From Telmatospirillum sp. (GTDB lineage Bacteria; Pseudomonadota; Alphaproteobacteria; Rhodospirillales; Magnetospirillaceae), in contig WASQ01000018.1 of assembly GCA_009712185.1 (NCBI GenBank), forward strand, positions 100,998 to 164,997: a DNA stretch of 64,000 bases, written 5' to 3'. The position numbers were made by a program, and so were the translations under genes. Positions 37,251-45,609 of the stretch are shown in pieces. How positions within the stretch are numbered: position 1 is the stretch's first letter; each line of letters begins with the position of its first letter. Under the pieces are notes generated by a model. That model saw only the letters and a list, made by a program, of their open reading frames with translations, was not told the DNA's origin and searched no databases.

Positions 37251-37294
37251 ATACCAAATCATGATGATCGGCACCGATTACCGTGATTTGGTAT
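37251..37294. repeat. 11-bp inverted repeat with nested palindrome
   Basis: ATACCAAATCA (37251-37261) and its exact complement (37284-37294) flank a 22-base spacer that holds ATCGGCACCGAT, a smaller near-perfect dyad. It lies between divergent LysR A and the GFA gene. Could be an operator or a small mobile/intergenic repeat; ATACCAAA also occurs at 39033. Confidence 0.6.
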
Positions 37295-37405
37295 AAAAGG
37301 CCCCTGACCCGGGCGACATCAAATTCAGAATCCCCGGGGCAAGGTCATGTCGACATCAGAGGGTGATGTTGCCGGAATCGGCGGTCAGAAGGAGGAAAGA
37401 GCGGG

Positions 37406-37894
37406 ATGATTGGGGACATCATGGAGGGGGGCTGTACCTGCCGGCACGTCCGCTATCGCCTGACGGGCGCTCCCCTGATCGTGCACGCCTGCCATTGTAG
37501 CTGGTGCCAGCGCGAGACGGGGACCGCACATGCCCTGAATGCGGTGTATGAGGCCGAACGGGTCCAGACTATCGCGGGCGAGCCGGAACTGGTCGACACT
37601 CCGTCCGCGAGCGGCAAGGGTCAGCGGATCGCGCGATGTCCGGTCTGCAAAGTGGCGATCTGGAGCAACTATGCGGGGACCGGCCCGGTGCTGCGTTTCG
37701 TTCGCGTCGGCACACTGGATACGCCCCGGCTCTGCCCGCCGGACGTCCATATCTTCACCTCCACGAAGCTGCCCTGGGTCGTCCTGCCGCCGGACGCGGT
37801 CGCTTTTCCCGAATTCTACGACGTCGAAAAGGTCTGGTCGCGTGGAAGCCTCGACCGCCTCCATCAGGTTCTCGCGGTCGCCCGGCCAGTGTGA
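37406..37894 (+). CDS. GFA/CENP-V family zinc protein
   Basis: A 162-residue protein with the GFA zinc pattern: Cys10 and Cys12 (GGCTCRHVRY), Cys29, Cys31 and Cys34 (ACHCSWCQRETG), and Cys78 and Cys81 (ARCPVCKVAIW). AGGAGG lies 10 bases before ATG 37406. The family includes glutathione-dependent formaldehyde-activating enzyme, but most members, this one included, have no proven reaction. Divergent from LysR A. Confidence 0.87.
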   Translation: MIGDIMEGGCTCRHVRYRLTGAPLIVHACHCSWCQRETGTAHALNAVYEAERVQTIAGEPELVDTPSASGKGQRIARCPVCKVAIWSNYAGTGPVLRFVRVGTLDTPRLCPPDVHIFTSTKLPWVVLPPDAVAFPEFYDVEKVWSRGSLDRLHQVLAVARPV

Positions 37895-38417
37895 ACCGTT
37901 TCCCCCGCGACAATGGGAAAAATAATGAAAAAACAACCAGATGGATTCTATTTTTCCTGAAATGGGAGCGGAAGCATTTCGAACGGGCGAAGGCTGTGGC
38001 GATGCAGGCCGATGCCGCGAAGTGCCTCGAACCTGAGGCGCTGCTTCATCGGCTCGCCGCGCGTCGTCAGAGCGAGATCGCCCCGGCCTGCAAGACGAAC
38101 TCGGGGAACCAGACGCGGCGCTGCCCCCGGTGCGTCCATCCGGTCTCGCCCGGTCAAGGGGCGTGTCGAGGCTGACGAGACGTTCCTTCGTACCTCTTAA
38201 CAGGGTCATCAGGGGGGAAGCCGCGGCTGTGTTGAGGCGACGCTGAACTTCAACAATTCCGGCGCCTTCTCGGCGGAGTCCGGCGGGGACGCCGGACTCA
38301 CGGAGGATTTTTTCACATCCCCACCCACCTGCGGCTTGCGCGGTATTATCCACACCTAAGTAAAATTGCGGTTTTTTTTAAGACCTGTTTTCTTGTCTGT
38401 ACTGTGACGACCGCAAA
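37895..38417. other. Low-coding region with transposase remnant
   Basis: 523 bases with no intact gene. It contains a probable IS1595-type remnant (next entry) and an AT-rich end near 38360-38400. Reading frames here are short and lack ribosome sites. Confidence 0.5.
38012..38260 (+). pseudogene. Degraded IS1595-type transposase fragment
   Basis: The frame ending at 38200 contains KGRVEADETFLRTS, resembling the V-E-A-D-E-T catalytic segment (first Asp of the DDE/DDN triad) of IS1595/ISXO2-type transposases. After an in-frame stop the sequence QGHQGG continues, where intact enzymes often have a KGxxGG-like stretch, and a frame change would restore KPRL. No terminal repeats or target duplication were found. 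This looks like decay, but the match is short. Confidence 0.4.
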
Positions 38418-38876
38418 TCACCTCCACCGTTCGCCGCGTTTCCTGACATAATGCGTAAATACATAGCGCCACGGGATAAGCGGGATGAAGATATATATCG
38501 TCGCGCATTCCCAGGCGCTCGCGATGGTCACTTCGTCCATTTTTCCAACGGACCATAGAGGAAACACAAACGCGGCCAGGAAGATTGTTTTCCAGACAAA
38601 CTCGAAGAGTATCAAGGGCAACATCTGGAGGGGATATCGAATCCCAAGCAAAGCCATCGCCCCGACGCCCGCCTGCAGGCTGAAGCGAGCGCCGTAGGGA
38701 TTTACGAATTCGTTCGTATGATCGATGACGCTGGGCCAGACGACCAATCCCAAACCCACGAACATTATCAGATACACTCCGCGTAGTAAGTACGGGCGAA
38801 TTATTGATACCTCTGGCACACAGACGGGGGATGGAATGGCGGGTGATGAACATGCAGACTCGCCAGTGAACGTCAT
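38418..38876 (-). CDS. Small conserved membrane protein, four helices
   Basis: A 152-residue protein; AAGGAAC sits about 6 bases before ATG 38876, supporting this start. Four hydrophobic segments: YLLRGVYLIMFVGLGLVVWP, VGAMALLGIRYPLQMLPLIL, FVWKTIFLAAFVFPLW and ATIYIFIPLIPWRYVFTHYV. The motifs LGIRYPLQMLPL and IPWRYV are shared with a widespread family of uncharacterised proteobacterial membrane proteins that I recognise by pattern but cannot name. GC content is lower than its neighbours, which may indicate transfer. No function can be given. Confidence 0.75.
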   Translation of the reverse strand: MTFTGESACSSPAIPSPVCVPEVSIIRPYLLRGVYLIMFVGLGLVVWPSVIDHTNEFVNPYGARFSLQAGVGAMALLGIRYPLQMLPLILFEFVWKTIFLAAFVFPLWSVGKMDEVTIASAWECATIYIFIPLIPWRYVFTHYVRKRGERWR

Positions 38877-39067
38877 AGACAGTTCCTTATTTTGGAAACG
38901 GGGTGGCCTCAGATCGATAGTGTAAGTCCATGATTGTGTTGTGGAATATATTTAATATCATTGTTTTTTTTGATATCAGCGATTTTTCTGACTTGATCAA
39001 TATTTGTCGGCAGGTGTGTGACCTGATGAATAATACCAAACGGGGATGTCCCCGGGACCCGCCATCT

Positions 39068-39102
39068 CGAAAAGTGAACGCAGCGATCGTCACTATTCGT
39101 TT
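39068..39102. promoter_or_regulatory. Shared 35-bp element, copy B (GST-MFS promoter)
   Basis: CGAAAAGTGAACG, 11 bases, then ACTATTCGTTT, 59 bases upstream of ATG 39161. Same blocks and spacing as copy A at 37192-37226, opposite orientation relative to the gene. Likely binding site of LysR A. Confidence 0.65.
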
Positions 39103-39160
39103 CAAACCGTCCGCCGGCATCCCTACCTGTTGAGGGAAGGACTGAGCGGGAGAACGGGAT

Positions 39161-39790
39161 ATGAACGGTGACTTTTCGAAGGGCGCACCGCCGGCGATGC
39201 GCCTTTTCTACAACGCGACCTCGCCCTATGCCCGGATTGCGCGGGTGGCGATTTTGGAAAAGGGGTTGCAGGGGCGGGTCGAACTGGTCGAGACCGATCC
39301 CTGGTCCAACCCGCCGGAGCTGCTGGAGGTCAATCCGCTGTCGAAGGTGCCGGTCCTCGATATCGAGGGCGTCGGCCCCCTCACCGAAAGCTCCGTCATC
39401 GCCCAGGTTCTCGATCTGCTCTCGCCGTCCTTTCCACTGCTGCCCGCCGCCGCGCCGGCAAGGATCGACACCCTGACGCGCGCGGCTCTGGCGCAGGGAT
39501 TGATTGATGCCGCTTTCGGCTTGGTGCTGGAAGGCCGCCGGCCCGAAGAGAGGCGCTGGGCGGACTGGACCGGACGCTTGACGGGGGCCGTCACCAGGGC
39601 GATCGCGCGGGTGGCGGAGAGGCGGGCGCCGTCGGGCCGGTTCGATCTGGGCGACATCACCCTGGCGGTGGCGCTGTCCTATTGCCGGTTCCGTCATCCC
39701 GGGCTCCATTGGCCGGACGATCATCCCGGTCTGGCGGCGTGGCTGGACCGGGTGGAACGGCGTCCCTCTTTCGTTTCGACACAGCCGTGA
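39161..39790 (+). CDS. Glutathione S-transferase family protein 1
   Basis: A 209-residue GST-fold protein. The thioredoxin-like N-terminal domain starts MRLFYNATSPYARIARVAI (catalytic Ser near SPYAR) with the cis-Pro in LSKVPVL and the glutathione-binding ESS in GPLTESSVIAQVL. The helical C-terminal domain includes the N-capping FDLGDITLAVALSY. ATG 39161 has a GGGAGAACGGGAT leader; ATG 39197 is the alternative. The MFS exporter gene starts within a few bases of its stop, pointing to detoxification and export of a conjugate. Confidence 0.88.
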   Translation: MNGDFSKGAPPAMRLFYNATSPYARIARVAILEKGLQGRVELVETDPWSNPPELLEVNPLSKVPVLDIEGVGPLTESSVIAQVLDLLSPSFPLLPAAAPARIDTLTRAALAQGLIDAAFGLVLEGRRPEERRWADWTGRLTGAVTRAIARVAERRAPSGRFDLGDITLAVALSYCRFRHPGLHWPDDHPGLAAWLDRVERRPSFVSTQP

Positions 39791-39795
39791 CGGAG

Positions 39796-41202
39796 ATGGC
39801 GCGGGCCCGGCCGTCCCCGGCGCTGGTGGTGACCGCCTCCGCCTTCGGATTTGCCCTGATCCAACTGGACGTCACCATCGTCAACGTGGCCCTGCCCCGG
39901 ATCGGGGCGGAGCTGGCGACCGGGGTGGATGGGCTGCAATGGGTGGTGGACGCCTATGCCCTGGTGTTTTCGGCGCTGCTGCTGAGCGCCGGTTTCCTGG
40001 GCGACCGGTTCGGCGCGCGCCGCGTCTATCTGGCAGGCGTCGCGCTGTTCGCCCTGGCCTCGCTGATCTGCGGAATGGCGGGCGGCGCGGGCGGCCTCAT
40101 CACCGGGCGGGTGCTTCAGGGAATCGCGGCGGCGGCCATGCTGCCGGCGTCGCTGGCGCTGTTGAACCATGCGCTTGGTCATGACGCGGGGGTGCGCGCC
40201 TGGGCCGTGGGCTGGTGGACGGCCGCCGGGTCGGTGACGATCGCCGCCGGTCCGGTGGTGGGCGGGCTGCTGCTGGGCGTCGGGGGCTGGCGGTCCATCT
40301 TTCTCGTCAATCTGCCGCTCTGCCTGATCGGCGCGGTCCTGATCCCCACCGTTCCCGAAACGCCGAAGGGGCCGGGACGCGGCGTCGATCTGCCGGGGCA
40401 GGGTCTCTGCATGCTGGCCCTGGCGGGCCTGATCGCGGCCGTGATCGAGGCGCGGCCTCTGGGCCTTGCCCATCCGCTGGTTCTGGGATGCGCCGGCGTC
40501 GGCGTGGCGGCGTCGGCCGGTTTCCTGCTGGTGGAGGCGAAGAGCGGCCATCCCATGCTTCCCCTGTCGCTGTTCCGGGTTCCGGGGTTCGGGGTTTGCG
40601 TCCTCTACGGCATGGTGGTCAACCTGACCTATTACGGTACCGTGTTCATTCTCAGCCTCTATCTGCAACGGGTCCTGGGCTATCTGCCGCTGGAGGCCGG
40701 TCTCGCCTATCTGCCGCTGACCGCGACCTTCGTCGTTGTGAATGTGTTGTCGGGCCGTGTCGTCACCCGGTTCGGGCACAGACGTCCGATGATCTGGGGC
40801 GCGCTGGTTGACGCCACGGGCTTCGCACTGCTGCTGTCCCTCGGTCCCCACTCGGCCTATTGGGCCATGATTCTGCCCTTCGCCCTGATGCCGGCGGGGA
40901 TGGGGACCGGCGTCCCCGCGATGACCACGGCGGTCCTGTCTGCCGTGCCGAAACATCAGTCGGGCATCGGGTCGGCCGTCCTCAATGCCGCCCGGCAGGC
41001 GGCCGGGGCCATGGGCGTCGCCCTGTTCGGCGCTCTGGCCGGAGAAGGGACGGGGGACGGGACCGCCACCGCGGCGGCCGGGATGGGCGATGGAGTTGTG
41101 CGGGGCCTTCACCTGTCGGCCCTGGTGGCGATCGGGCTTCTTGTCACGGCCTCGATCCTGGCCGCCCGTGTCATGCCGGCGGGATTTATCCCCCGGAAAT
41201 GA
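39796..41202 (+). CDS. DHA2-family (EmrB/QacA-like) MFS drug exporter
   Basis: A 468-residue transporter with about 14 helices. Motif A-like GFLGDRFGARRVYLAG follows helix 2, motif C-like GPVVGGLLLGVGGWRSIF is in helix 5, and LDVTIVNVALPRIGAEL in helix 1 is the DHA2 signature. ATG 39796 is chosen; GTG 39787, overlapping the GST stop, is possible. No EmrA-type adaptor is present. Its end overlaps the convergent LysR B gene by 17 bases. Confidence 0.88.
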   Translation: MARARPSPALVVTASAFGFALIQLDVTIVNVALPRIGAELATGVDGLQWVVDAYALVFSALLLSAGFLGDRFGARRVYLAGVALFALASLICGMAGGAGGLITGRVLQGIAAAAMLPASLALLNHALGHDAGVRAWAVGWWTAAGSVTIAAGPVVGGLLLGVGGWRSIFLVNLPLCLIGAVLIPTVPETPKGPGRGVDLPGQGLCMLALAGLIAAVIEARPLGLAHPLVLGCAGVGVAASAGFLLVEAKSGHPMLPLSLFRVPGFGVCVLYGMVVNLTYYGTVFILSLYLQRVLGYLPLEAGLAYLPLTATFVVVNVLSGRVVTRFGHRRPMIWGALVDATGFALLLSLGPHSAYWAMILPFALMPAGMGTGVPAMTTAVLSAVPKHQSGIGSAVLNAARQAAGAMGVALFGALAGEGTGDGTATAAAGMGDGVVRGLHLSALVAIGLLVTASILAARVMPAGFIPRK

Positions 41203-42079
41203 CCGCAAGGTCGCGCAGTCCCCGGGCCAGGTGGTCGAGAAAGGTCCGGGTGCGGGCGGGAAGCAGGCGGGTGCCCGGCACCACGATCTGCACGGGCAGG
41301 GGGGCGGGCTCGGCGGTGGTCAGGACCGCCACCAGAGTCCCCGCGGCCAGGTCCCCGACCACCTGATAGGACAGGGCCCGGGCGATTCCCAGACCGTCGC
41401 GGGCGGCGGCCAGCGCCGCCTCCACCTGATTGACCATCAGGCGCGGCATGACCGCCACCGTTCTGCGGCGGCCGTTCTCCACCAGGCCCCAGTCGGTGGA
41501 GACCGGATTGCCGATCAGGTCATGCCGGGCGAGGTCGCCGATGGCGGCCGGGGTGCCCCGGGCGGCGAGGTAGGCGGGGCTCGCCACCAGCATGCGCCGG
41601 ACGGTGCCGACCCGTCGGGCTACCAGCGATGAGTCCGCAAGCTCCCCGATCCGCACCGCCAGATCCAGTTCCTGTTCGATGAGGTCGAGAATGCCGTCGG
41701 CGAAGCGGACCTCGATGGAGATTTCGGGGAAGGCGTTCAGGAAGCGGTTGACCAGGGGCATCACATGGAGGCGGCCGAACACCACCGGCGCCGTCAGGCG
41801 GACGATGCCGCGCAGGGGCTGTCCGGCCTCCGTCGTCCGCATCGCCTCGCCATAGTCGGCCAGGATGCGACGGGCCTGATCGGCCAGTTGCCGGCCGGCG
41901 GCGGTGGGCGCCAGACGCCTGGTCGTCCGTTCGACCAGCCGGACTTCCAGCCGGTCCTCCAGGGCCGCGAGATGGCGGGTCACTGCCGGCGGCGACCGGT
42001 TCAGCCGCCGGGCGGCCCCGGCCAGACTGCCGGCCTCCAGGATCGTGACGAAAATGGCGAGTTCCTCCAGGCGGTCCAT
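41186..42079 (-). CDS. LysR family transcriptional regulator B
   Basis: A 297-residue regulator of the CrgA/AaeR-like subgroup. Helix-turn-helix: GSLAGAARRLNRSPPAVTRHL; effector domain begins about residue 90 with RGIVRLTAPVVFGRLHVMP and has VEVRF/ELDLAVRIGELADSSLVARRV. It is divergent from a second GST gene (42286) about 206 bases away and convergent with the MFS gene; control of GST 2 and the flavoprotein is the likely role. Confidence 0.9.
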   Translation of the reverse strand: MDRLEELAIFVTILEAGSLAGAARRLNRSPPAVTRHLAALEDRLEVRLVERTTRRLAPTAAGRQLADQARRILADYGEAMRTTEAGQPLRGIVRLTAPVVFGRLHVMPLVNRFLNAFPEISIEVRFADGILDLIEQELDLAVRIGELADSSLVARRVGTVRRMLVASPAYLAARGTPAAIGDLARHDLIGNPVSTDWGLVENGRRRTVAVMPRLMVNQVEAALAAARDGLGIARALSYQVVGDLAAGTLVAVLTTAEPAPLPVQIVVPGTRLLPARTRTFLDHLARGLRDLAVISGG

Positions 42080-42285
42080 GCCGGGTCCCGGTCCTCAATA
42101 GGGGCAGGGACAGGCCGGCGGTTCCGGCCGGGATGGAGAGCGGGCAAAAGGCGGGACCGGCGCGGTCGGCAGCATGAGCGAATTCTTCCAGAAAATGGAA
42201 TGATGTCTTGCAATCATCGCTTATTACCGACGACGAAGACAAGAGATAGGCTCGAAGGTATCACGTCATCTCAAAGGAGATCCCG

Positions 42286-42906
42286 ATGTCTACCGCCGCC
42301 GTCAGTCTTTATGGAACATCCCTGTCGGGGCATTGTCATCGCGTCGAGGCGCTGCTGCGCCTCCTGGCGGTGCCGTTCCGCTATCACGAGACGCCGGCGG
42401 AGGACCGGCGGTCCGACGTTTTCCGGGCGACGCTCAATCCGTTGGGCGAGATCCCCGTCCTGGTCGACGGGGATCTGATCCTGCCCGATTCCAATGCCAT
42501 CCTGGTGTATCTGGCGCAGCGCTATGACAGCGCCGGAACCTGGTATCCCCGCGAGGCCATACCCGCCGCTCAGGTCCAGCGGTGGCTGTCCGTCGCGGCG
42601 GGCGAGATCCGGCGGGGTCCCTGTCAGGCCCGGCTGATCCGCCGTTTCGGACTGCCGGGCGATCCGGCCCCGGCGCAGGAGATGGCGCGGCGCATCCTCG
42701 CGGTGATGGACGGACATCTCGCGGACCGTTCCTTCCTGGCGTTATTCCATCCCACCATCGCCGATCTGGCCTGCTATGCCTATGTCGCCTGGGCGCCGGA
42801 AGGGGGGATCGACCTCGATCCCTATCCGCATGTCCGATCCTGGCTGGCGCGGATCGCCGCTTTGCCCGGGGTCCGGGCGATGGCGGAATCGGAGAGGGGG
42901 GCGTGA
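42286..42906 (+). CDS. Glutathione S-transferase family protein 2
   Basis: A 206-residue GST. N-terminal domain: VSLYGTSLSGHCHRVEALLR (Ser near SGHCHR), cis-Pro in LGEIPVL, and DSNAILVYLAQRY for glutathione. C-terminal domain with HPTIADLACYAYVAWAPEGG, a pattern typical of the plant-type/beta-etherase-like bacterial GSTs. AAAGGAGATC precedes ATG 42286. The next gene starts immediately after its stop (TGA ATG), so they are translationally coupled. Divergent from LysR B. Confidence 0.9.
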   Translation: MSTAAVSLYGTSLSGHCHRVEALLRLLAVPFRYHETPAEDRRSDVFRATLNPLGEIPVLVDGDLILPDSNAILVYLAQRYDSAGTWYPREAIPAAQVQRWLSVAAGEIRRGPCQARLIRRFGLPGDPAPAQEMARRILAVMDGHLADRSFLALFHPTIADLACYAYVAWAPEGGIDLDPYPHVRSWLARIAALPGVRAMAESERGA

Positions 42907-43833
42907 ATGGCCGTTCCGCCGTTCCATGAGGGCGAGCGCGAAGCCCAGGGGCGGGCGGGCGCGGTGCTGATGCAGGCCGCGATCCGTGACGCGATGCCCG
43001 ATCAGCACCGCCAGTTCTTCGCCGGCCTGACCTATCTCGCCATCGCCGGGCGGACGGCGGATGAGGGGCTGGCGGCCGGAATCCTGTGCGGCCCCGCGGG
43101 CTTCGTCAGCAGTCCCGATCCCACCCGCCTTCTGATCCGGACCCTGCCCGACGCCGCCGACCCCCTGGCGGACGCCCTGCGGCCGGGGGCAGCCGTGGGC
43201 ATCCTGGGAATCGATTTCGCCACACGCCGGCGCAACCGCGCCAACGGACGGATTCTGTCTTCCGGGGCGGAGGGGATGATCATCGCGGTGGAGCAGAGTT
43301 TCGGCAATTGTCCGAAATATATCCAGACGCGGGAGATCGTCGCGACCGGACCCGAGCCATCCGGATCGTGGGTCGGGTTGGACGGGCTGAACGACCGGGC
43401 GCGGTCGCTGATCCGGTCGGCGGACAGTTTCCTGGTGGCGTCATCGTCCGGCTCCGAACCGCTTTCCCATGGCGGGGTGGATATTTCCCACCGGGGCGGG
43501 CGGCCCGGCTTCGTGGCTGTGAACGGGGAAACGCTGACGATTCCCGACTTTGCCGGCAACCGCTATTTCAACACCCTGGGAAATTTTCTGCGCCATCCCC
43601 GGGCCGCGCTGCTGTTCATCGACTTCGAAACCGGCGACCTGCTTCATCTGGAGGGTCGCGTGTCCGTGGACTGGTTCCCCGACCCCGCCTGCGAGGGTGC
43701 TCAGCGCAGTTGGACCGTCGTCCCGGACGCCATTCGCCGGCGTCCGGGCGGCCTGCCTCTGCGATGGGCCTTCGGCGACTGGTCCCCGGCGACCCTGGCG
43801 ACCGGTTGCTATCCGGATCCCGCCGCCGGGTAA
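42907..43833 (+). CDS. Pyridoxamine-5'-phosphate-oxidase-like flavin-binding protein
   Basis: A 308-residue protein of the split-barrel FMN-binding type. The first half (about 30-150) ends in IIAVEQSFGNCPKYIQTRE, a signature of the PNPOx-like group often fused to ferredoxin reductase modules; the second half holds DSFLVASSSGSEPLSHGGVDISHRGG and FAGNRYFNTLGNFLRHPRA, consistent with FMN phosphate binding. The start touches the GST 2 stop. No reductase domain is present, so electrons must come from a separate partner. Function unknown; a role with GST 2 in reductive or oxidative detoxification is inference. Confidence 0.82.
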   Translation: MAVPPFHEGEREAQGRAGAVLMQAAIRDAMPDQHRQFFAGLTYLAIAGRTADEGLAAGILCGPAGFVSSPDPTRLLIRTLPDAADPLADALRPGAAVGILGIDFATRRRNRANGRILSSGAEGMIIAVEQSFGNCPKYIQTREIVATGPEPSGSWVGLDGLNDRARSLIRSADSFLVASSSGSEPLSHGGVDISHRGGRPGFVAVNGETLTIPDFAGNRYFNTLGNFLRHPRAALLFIDFETGDLLHLEGRVSVDWFPDPACEGAQRSWTVVPDAIRRRPGGLPLRWAFGDWSPATLATGCYPDPAAG

Positions 43834-43841
43834 GAGGAGGA

Positions 43842-43860
43842 CGGCCCGGCGGCAGGGCCG
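43842..43860. terminator. Short hairpin between convergent genes
   Basis: CGGCCC and its complement GGGCCG with a 7-base loop fall in the 28-base gap between the flavoprotein stop and the TNT lipoprotein stop. It could serve both strands; no T run. Confidence 0.35.
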
Positions 43861-43861
43861 G

Positions 43862-44338
43862 TCAATGCGGGCAGGGGGCCGCGCCCGGCGGGTTGACCGG
43901 CTCGATGATGCCGTCGCTTTGCAGGCCGGCGGCGGTCTCGTCGGTCTGAAACTGGGTGGCGCCGCCGGGTTGATCGAACCAGGCCAGGGCCTTTCCGGTC
44001 CAGACCAGCAGCGGCTTGTCGGTGATGTAGACCTTGTAGGTCAGACGGTCGCAGACATAAGGCAGGGCGCGGGCGGCGAAGGAGGCCCCCTTCGGGCTGA
44101 AAAATGTGCCGCCATCGGTTCCGAACCGGTCGATCAGGGTTCCGGCGGGCAAAACCATGGGGGTCGGCGGGGCCGCGAAACCGTCTGCCGGCGGCCAGAG
44201 AATGCCGCCGTCGGCGGTGATCCATTTGTGATCGATGTCGGGCCTTACGTTCGGAGGAAGGGAGACCGTTGCCGGAGGCTGGGTGGCGCAGGCCGCGAGA
44301 ACGGCCAGGGCCGCCAGAACCAGGATGCGACGTGTCAT
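43862..44338 (-). CDS. TNT-domain lipoprotein (putative NAD+ glycohydrolase)
   Basis: AAGAGGTG lies 6 bases before ATG 44338, giving 158 residues with a lipoprotein signal (VLAAC, Cys17). The rest matches the TNT fold of the Mycobacterium CpnT toxin: ILWPPADGFAAPPTPMVLP, AGTLIDRFGTDGGTFFSPKG, ARALPYVCDRLTYKVY, and WFDQPGGATQFQ, the last holding the conserved Gln region needed for NAD+ cleavage. Here TNT stands alone as a lipoprotein, not as the tip of a large toxin, and no clear immunity gene is adjacent. It could act outside the cell or in the envelope. The domain call is good; activity is unproven. Confidence 0.75.
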   Translation of the reverse strand: MTRRILVLAALAVLAACATQPPATVSLPPNVRPDIDHKWITADGGILWPPADGFAAPPTPMVLPAGTLIDRFGTDGGTFFSPKGASFAARALPYVCDRLTYKVYITDKPLLVWTGKALAWFDQPGGATQFQTDETAAGLQSDGIIEPVNPPGAAPCPH

Positions 44339-44734
44339 TCGAACACCTCTTGGAATATGGCGCCGCCACGACGGGAAAATGCAGTCTTTAATAGTAAGCA
44401 TAGATTAATTAATCGCAAAAGGTGTATTGGCGTCGGCCGGCCGATCGCCGCTTTCGAACGGTTTTCCCCAGGGGAAACGCGGACTGTCCGCTTTTTGGAT
44501 TTGACGACCGCAGGATCGCTGCTATCACAATTTCCGGAACTCATGATCGGTCACCAGGGTGTTTGCGTTTCCATCGGACGGGTCGACGGGGACGGTGCCC
44601 GCTGGCAGTCCCGCCCTGACGTTTGGCAACCAGGCGTTAGGAATGGACCGCCAATTATTTGAATTGTCGGGAAAATCGGGCAGATGGCGTGGGTGCCAAC
44701 GGTCTGATTTTCACCACGAGGGAGCGTGAAGACG
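44339..44734. other. Intergenic region TNT lipoprotein / methyltransferase
   Basis: 396 bases between divergent genes. AT-rich near 44380-44420 (likely TNT gene promoter). No frame has a convincing ribosome site; nothing else recognised. Confidence 0.4.
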
Positions 44735-45574
44735 ATGGAGCAACAGGGCGGCGCCAATCCGGAAAATCGGGGTCCGGAGAAAAGGCCCCCGGAAATGGCG
44801 GAACGGGGCTGGTGGGATCCCGCTGTTACACGACTGGTCGACGATTATCTTCCCGCCGATCCGGCGATCATGCTGGAAATCGGATGCGGTCTTGCTCCGG
44901 CCGCCCATGCGCTTCTGCCGGCCCGGCCCGGGCTTTGCTATCTGGGGCTGGACACGGATGCCGACCGGCTGGCCGAGGCATCCCGAAGGGTTGCCGGCAA
45001 GGACTGGGCCGACCGTGCCGCGTTCCGGCAAGGACCCGCGGCGCCGCTCCCTCTTCCCGACAGCGGTATCGGTGTCGTTCTGTCGGCCATGGCCCTCCAT
45101 CACCAGCCGGACCCCGGTGCTGTCCTGAAGGAGGCGGCGCGCGTCCTGTCGCCCGGCGGGCTGGTGATCGCGGTGGAGCCGGATAACACAAATAATTTGT
45201 TCTATTTCAATGGTTTACTCGACGATGTGACAACGGCGTTCCGGGATTTGTTTCGCGAACACCGGCGCCTCAAGGCTCCGGCCGACACCGCTCTTGGGCC
45301 CAAGGTCGCGGCGCTGGCCGAGGATCAGGGATTTTCGATCGTCGAGGTGATCCCCTATCTGCTGGGAACAACCCGCCGGATGACGGCGCGGGAGTTTTTC
45401 GAAGGCGCCCGTCAGATCGCCGGGATCGTGGCGCAGGGACTGCCCGGTCCCGGCAAGGAGGTGGTCGCCGCCACCAGGGCTGTGGCGAAGGCGGAAGCCG
45501 ATGCCGGCGGACCCGATGCGGTGGGATATGCCTGCCAGGCCGTCCCGGTTTTTATCTGTATCGCGCGGAAATAG
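44735..45574 (+). CDS. Class I SAM-dependent methyltransferase
   Basis: ATG 44735 with GAGGGAG upstream gives 279 residues; a GTG at 44726 is too close to the ribosome site. SAM motif I is MLEIGCGLAPAAHAL, followed by the acidic end of strand 2 (YLGLDTDADRLAEA) and motif IV/post-motif LSAMALHHQPDPGAVLKEAARVLSPGG, the UbiE/Methyltransf_11 pattern. The substrate-binding C-terminal part has no feature I recognise. Convergent with azlD. Confidence 0.85.
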   Translation: MEQQGGANPENRGPEKRPPEMAERGWWDPAVTRLVDDYLPADPAIMLEIGCGLAPAAHALLPARPGLCYLGLDTDADRLAEASRRVAGKDWADRAAFRQGPAAPLPLPDSGIGVVLSAMALHHQPDPGAVLKEAARVLSPGGLVIAVEPDNTNNLFYFNGLLDDVTTAFRDLFREHRRLKAPADTALGPKVAALAEDQGFSIVEVIPYLLGTTRRMTAREFFEGARQIAGIVAQGLPGPGKEVVAATRAVAKAEADAGGPDAVGYACQAVPVFICIARK

Positions 45575-45609
45575 CCGCCGGTCCGTGAATGCGGGGTCGC
45601 GCCGGACGG

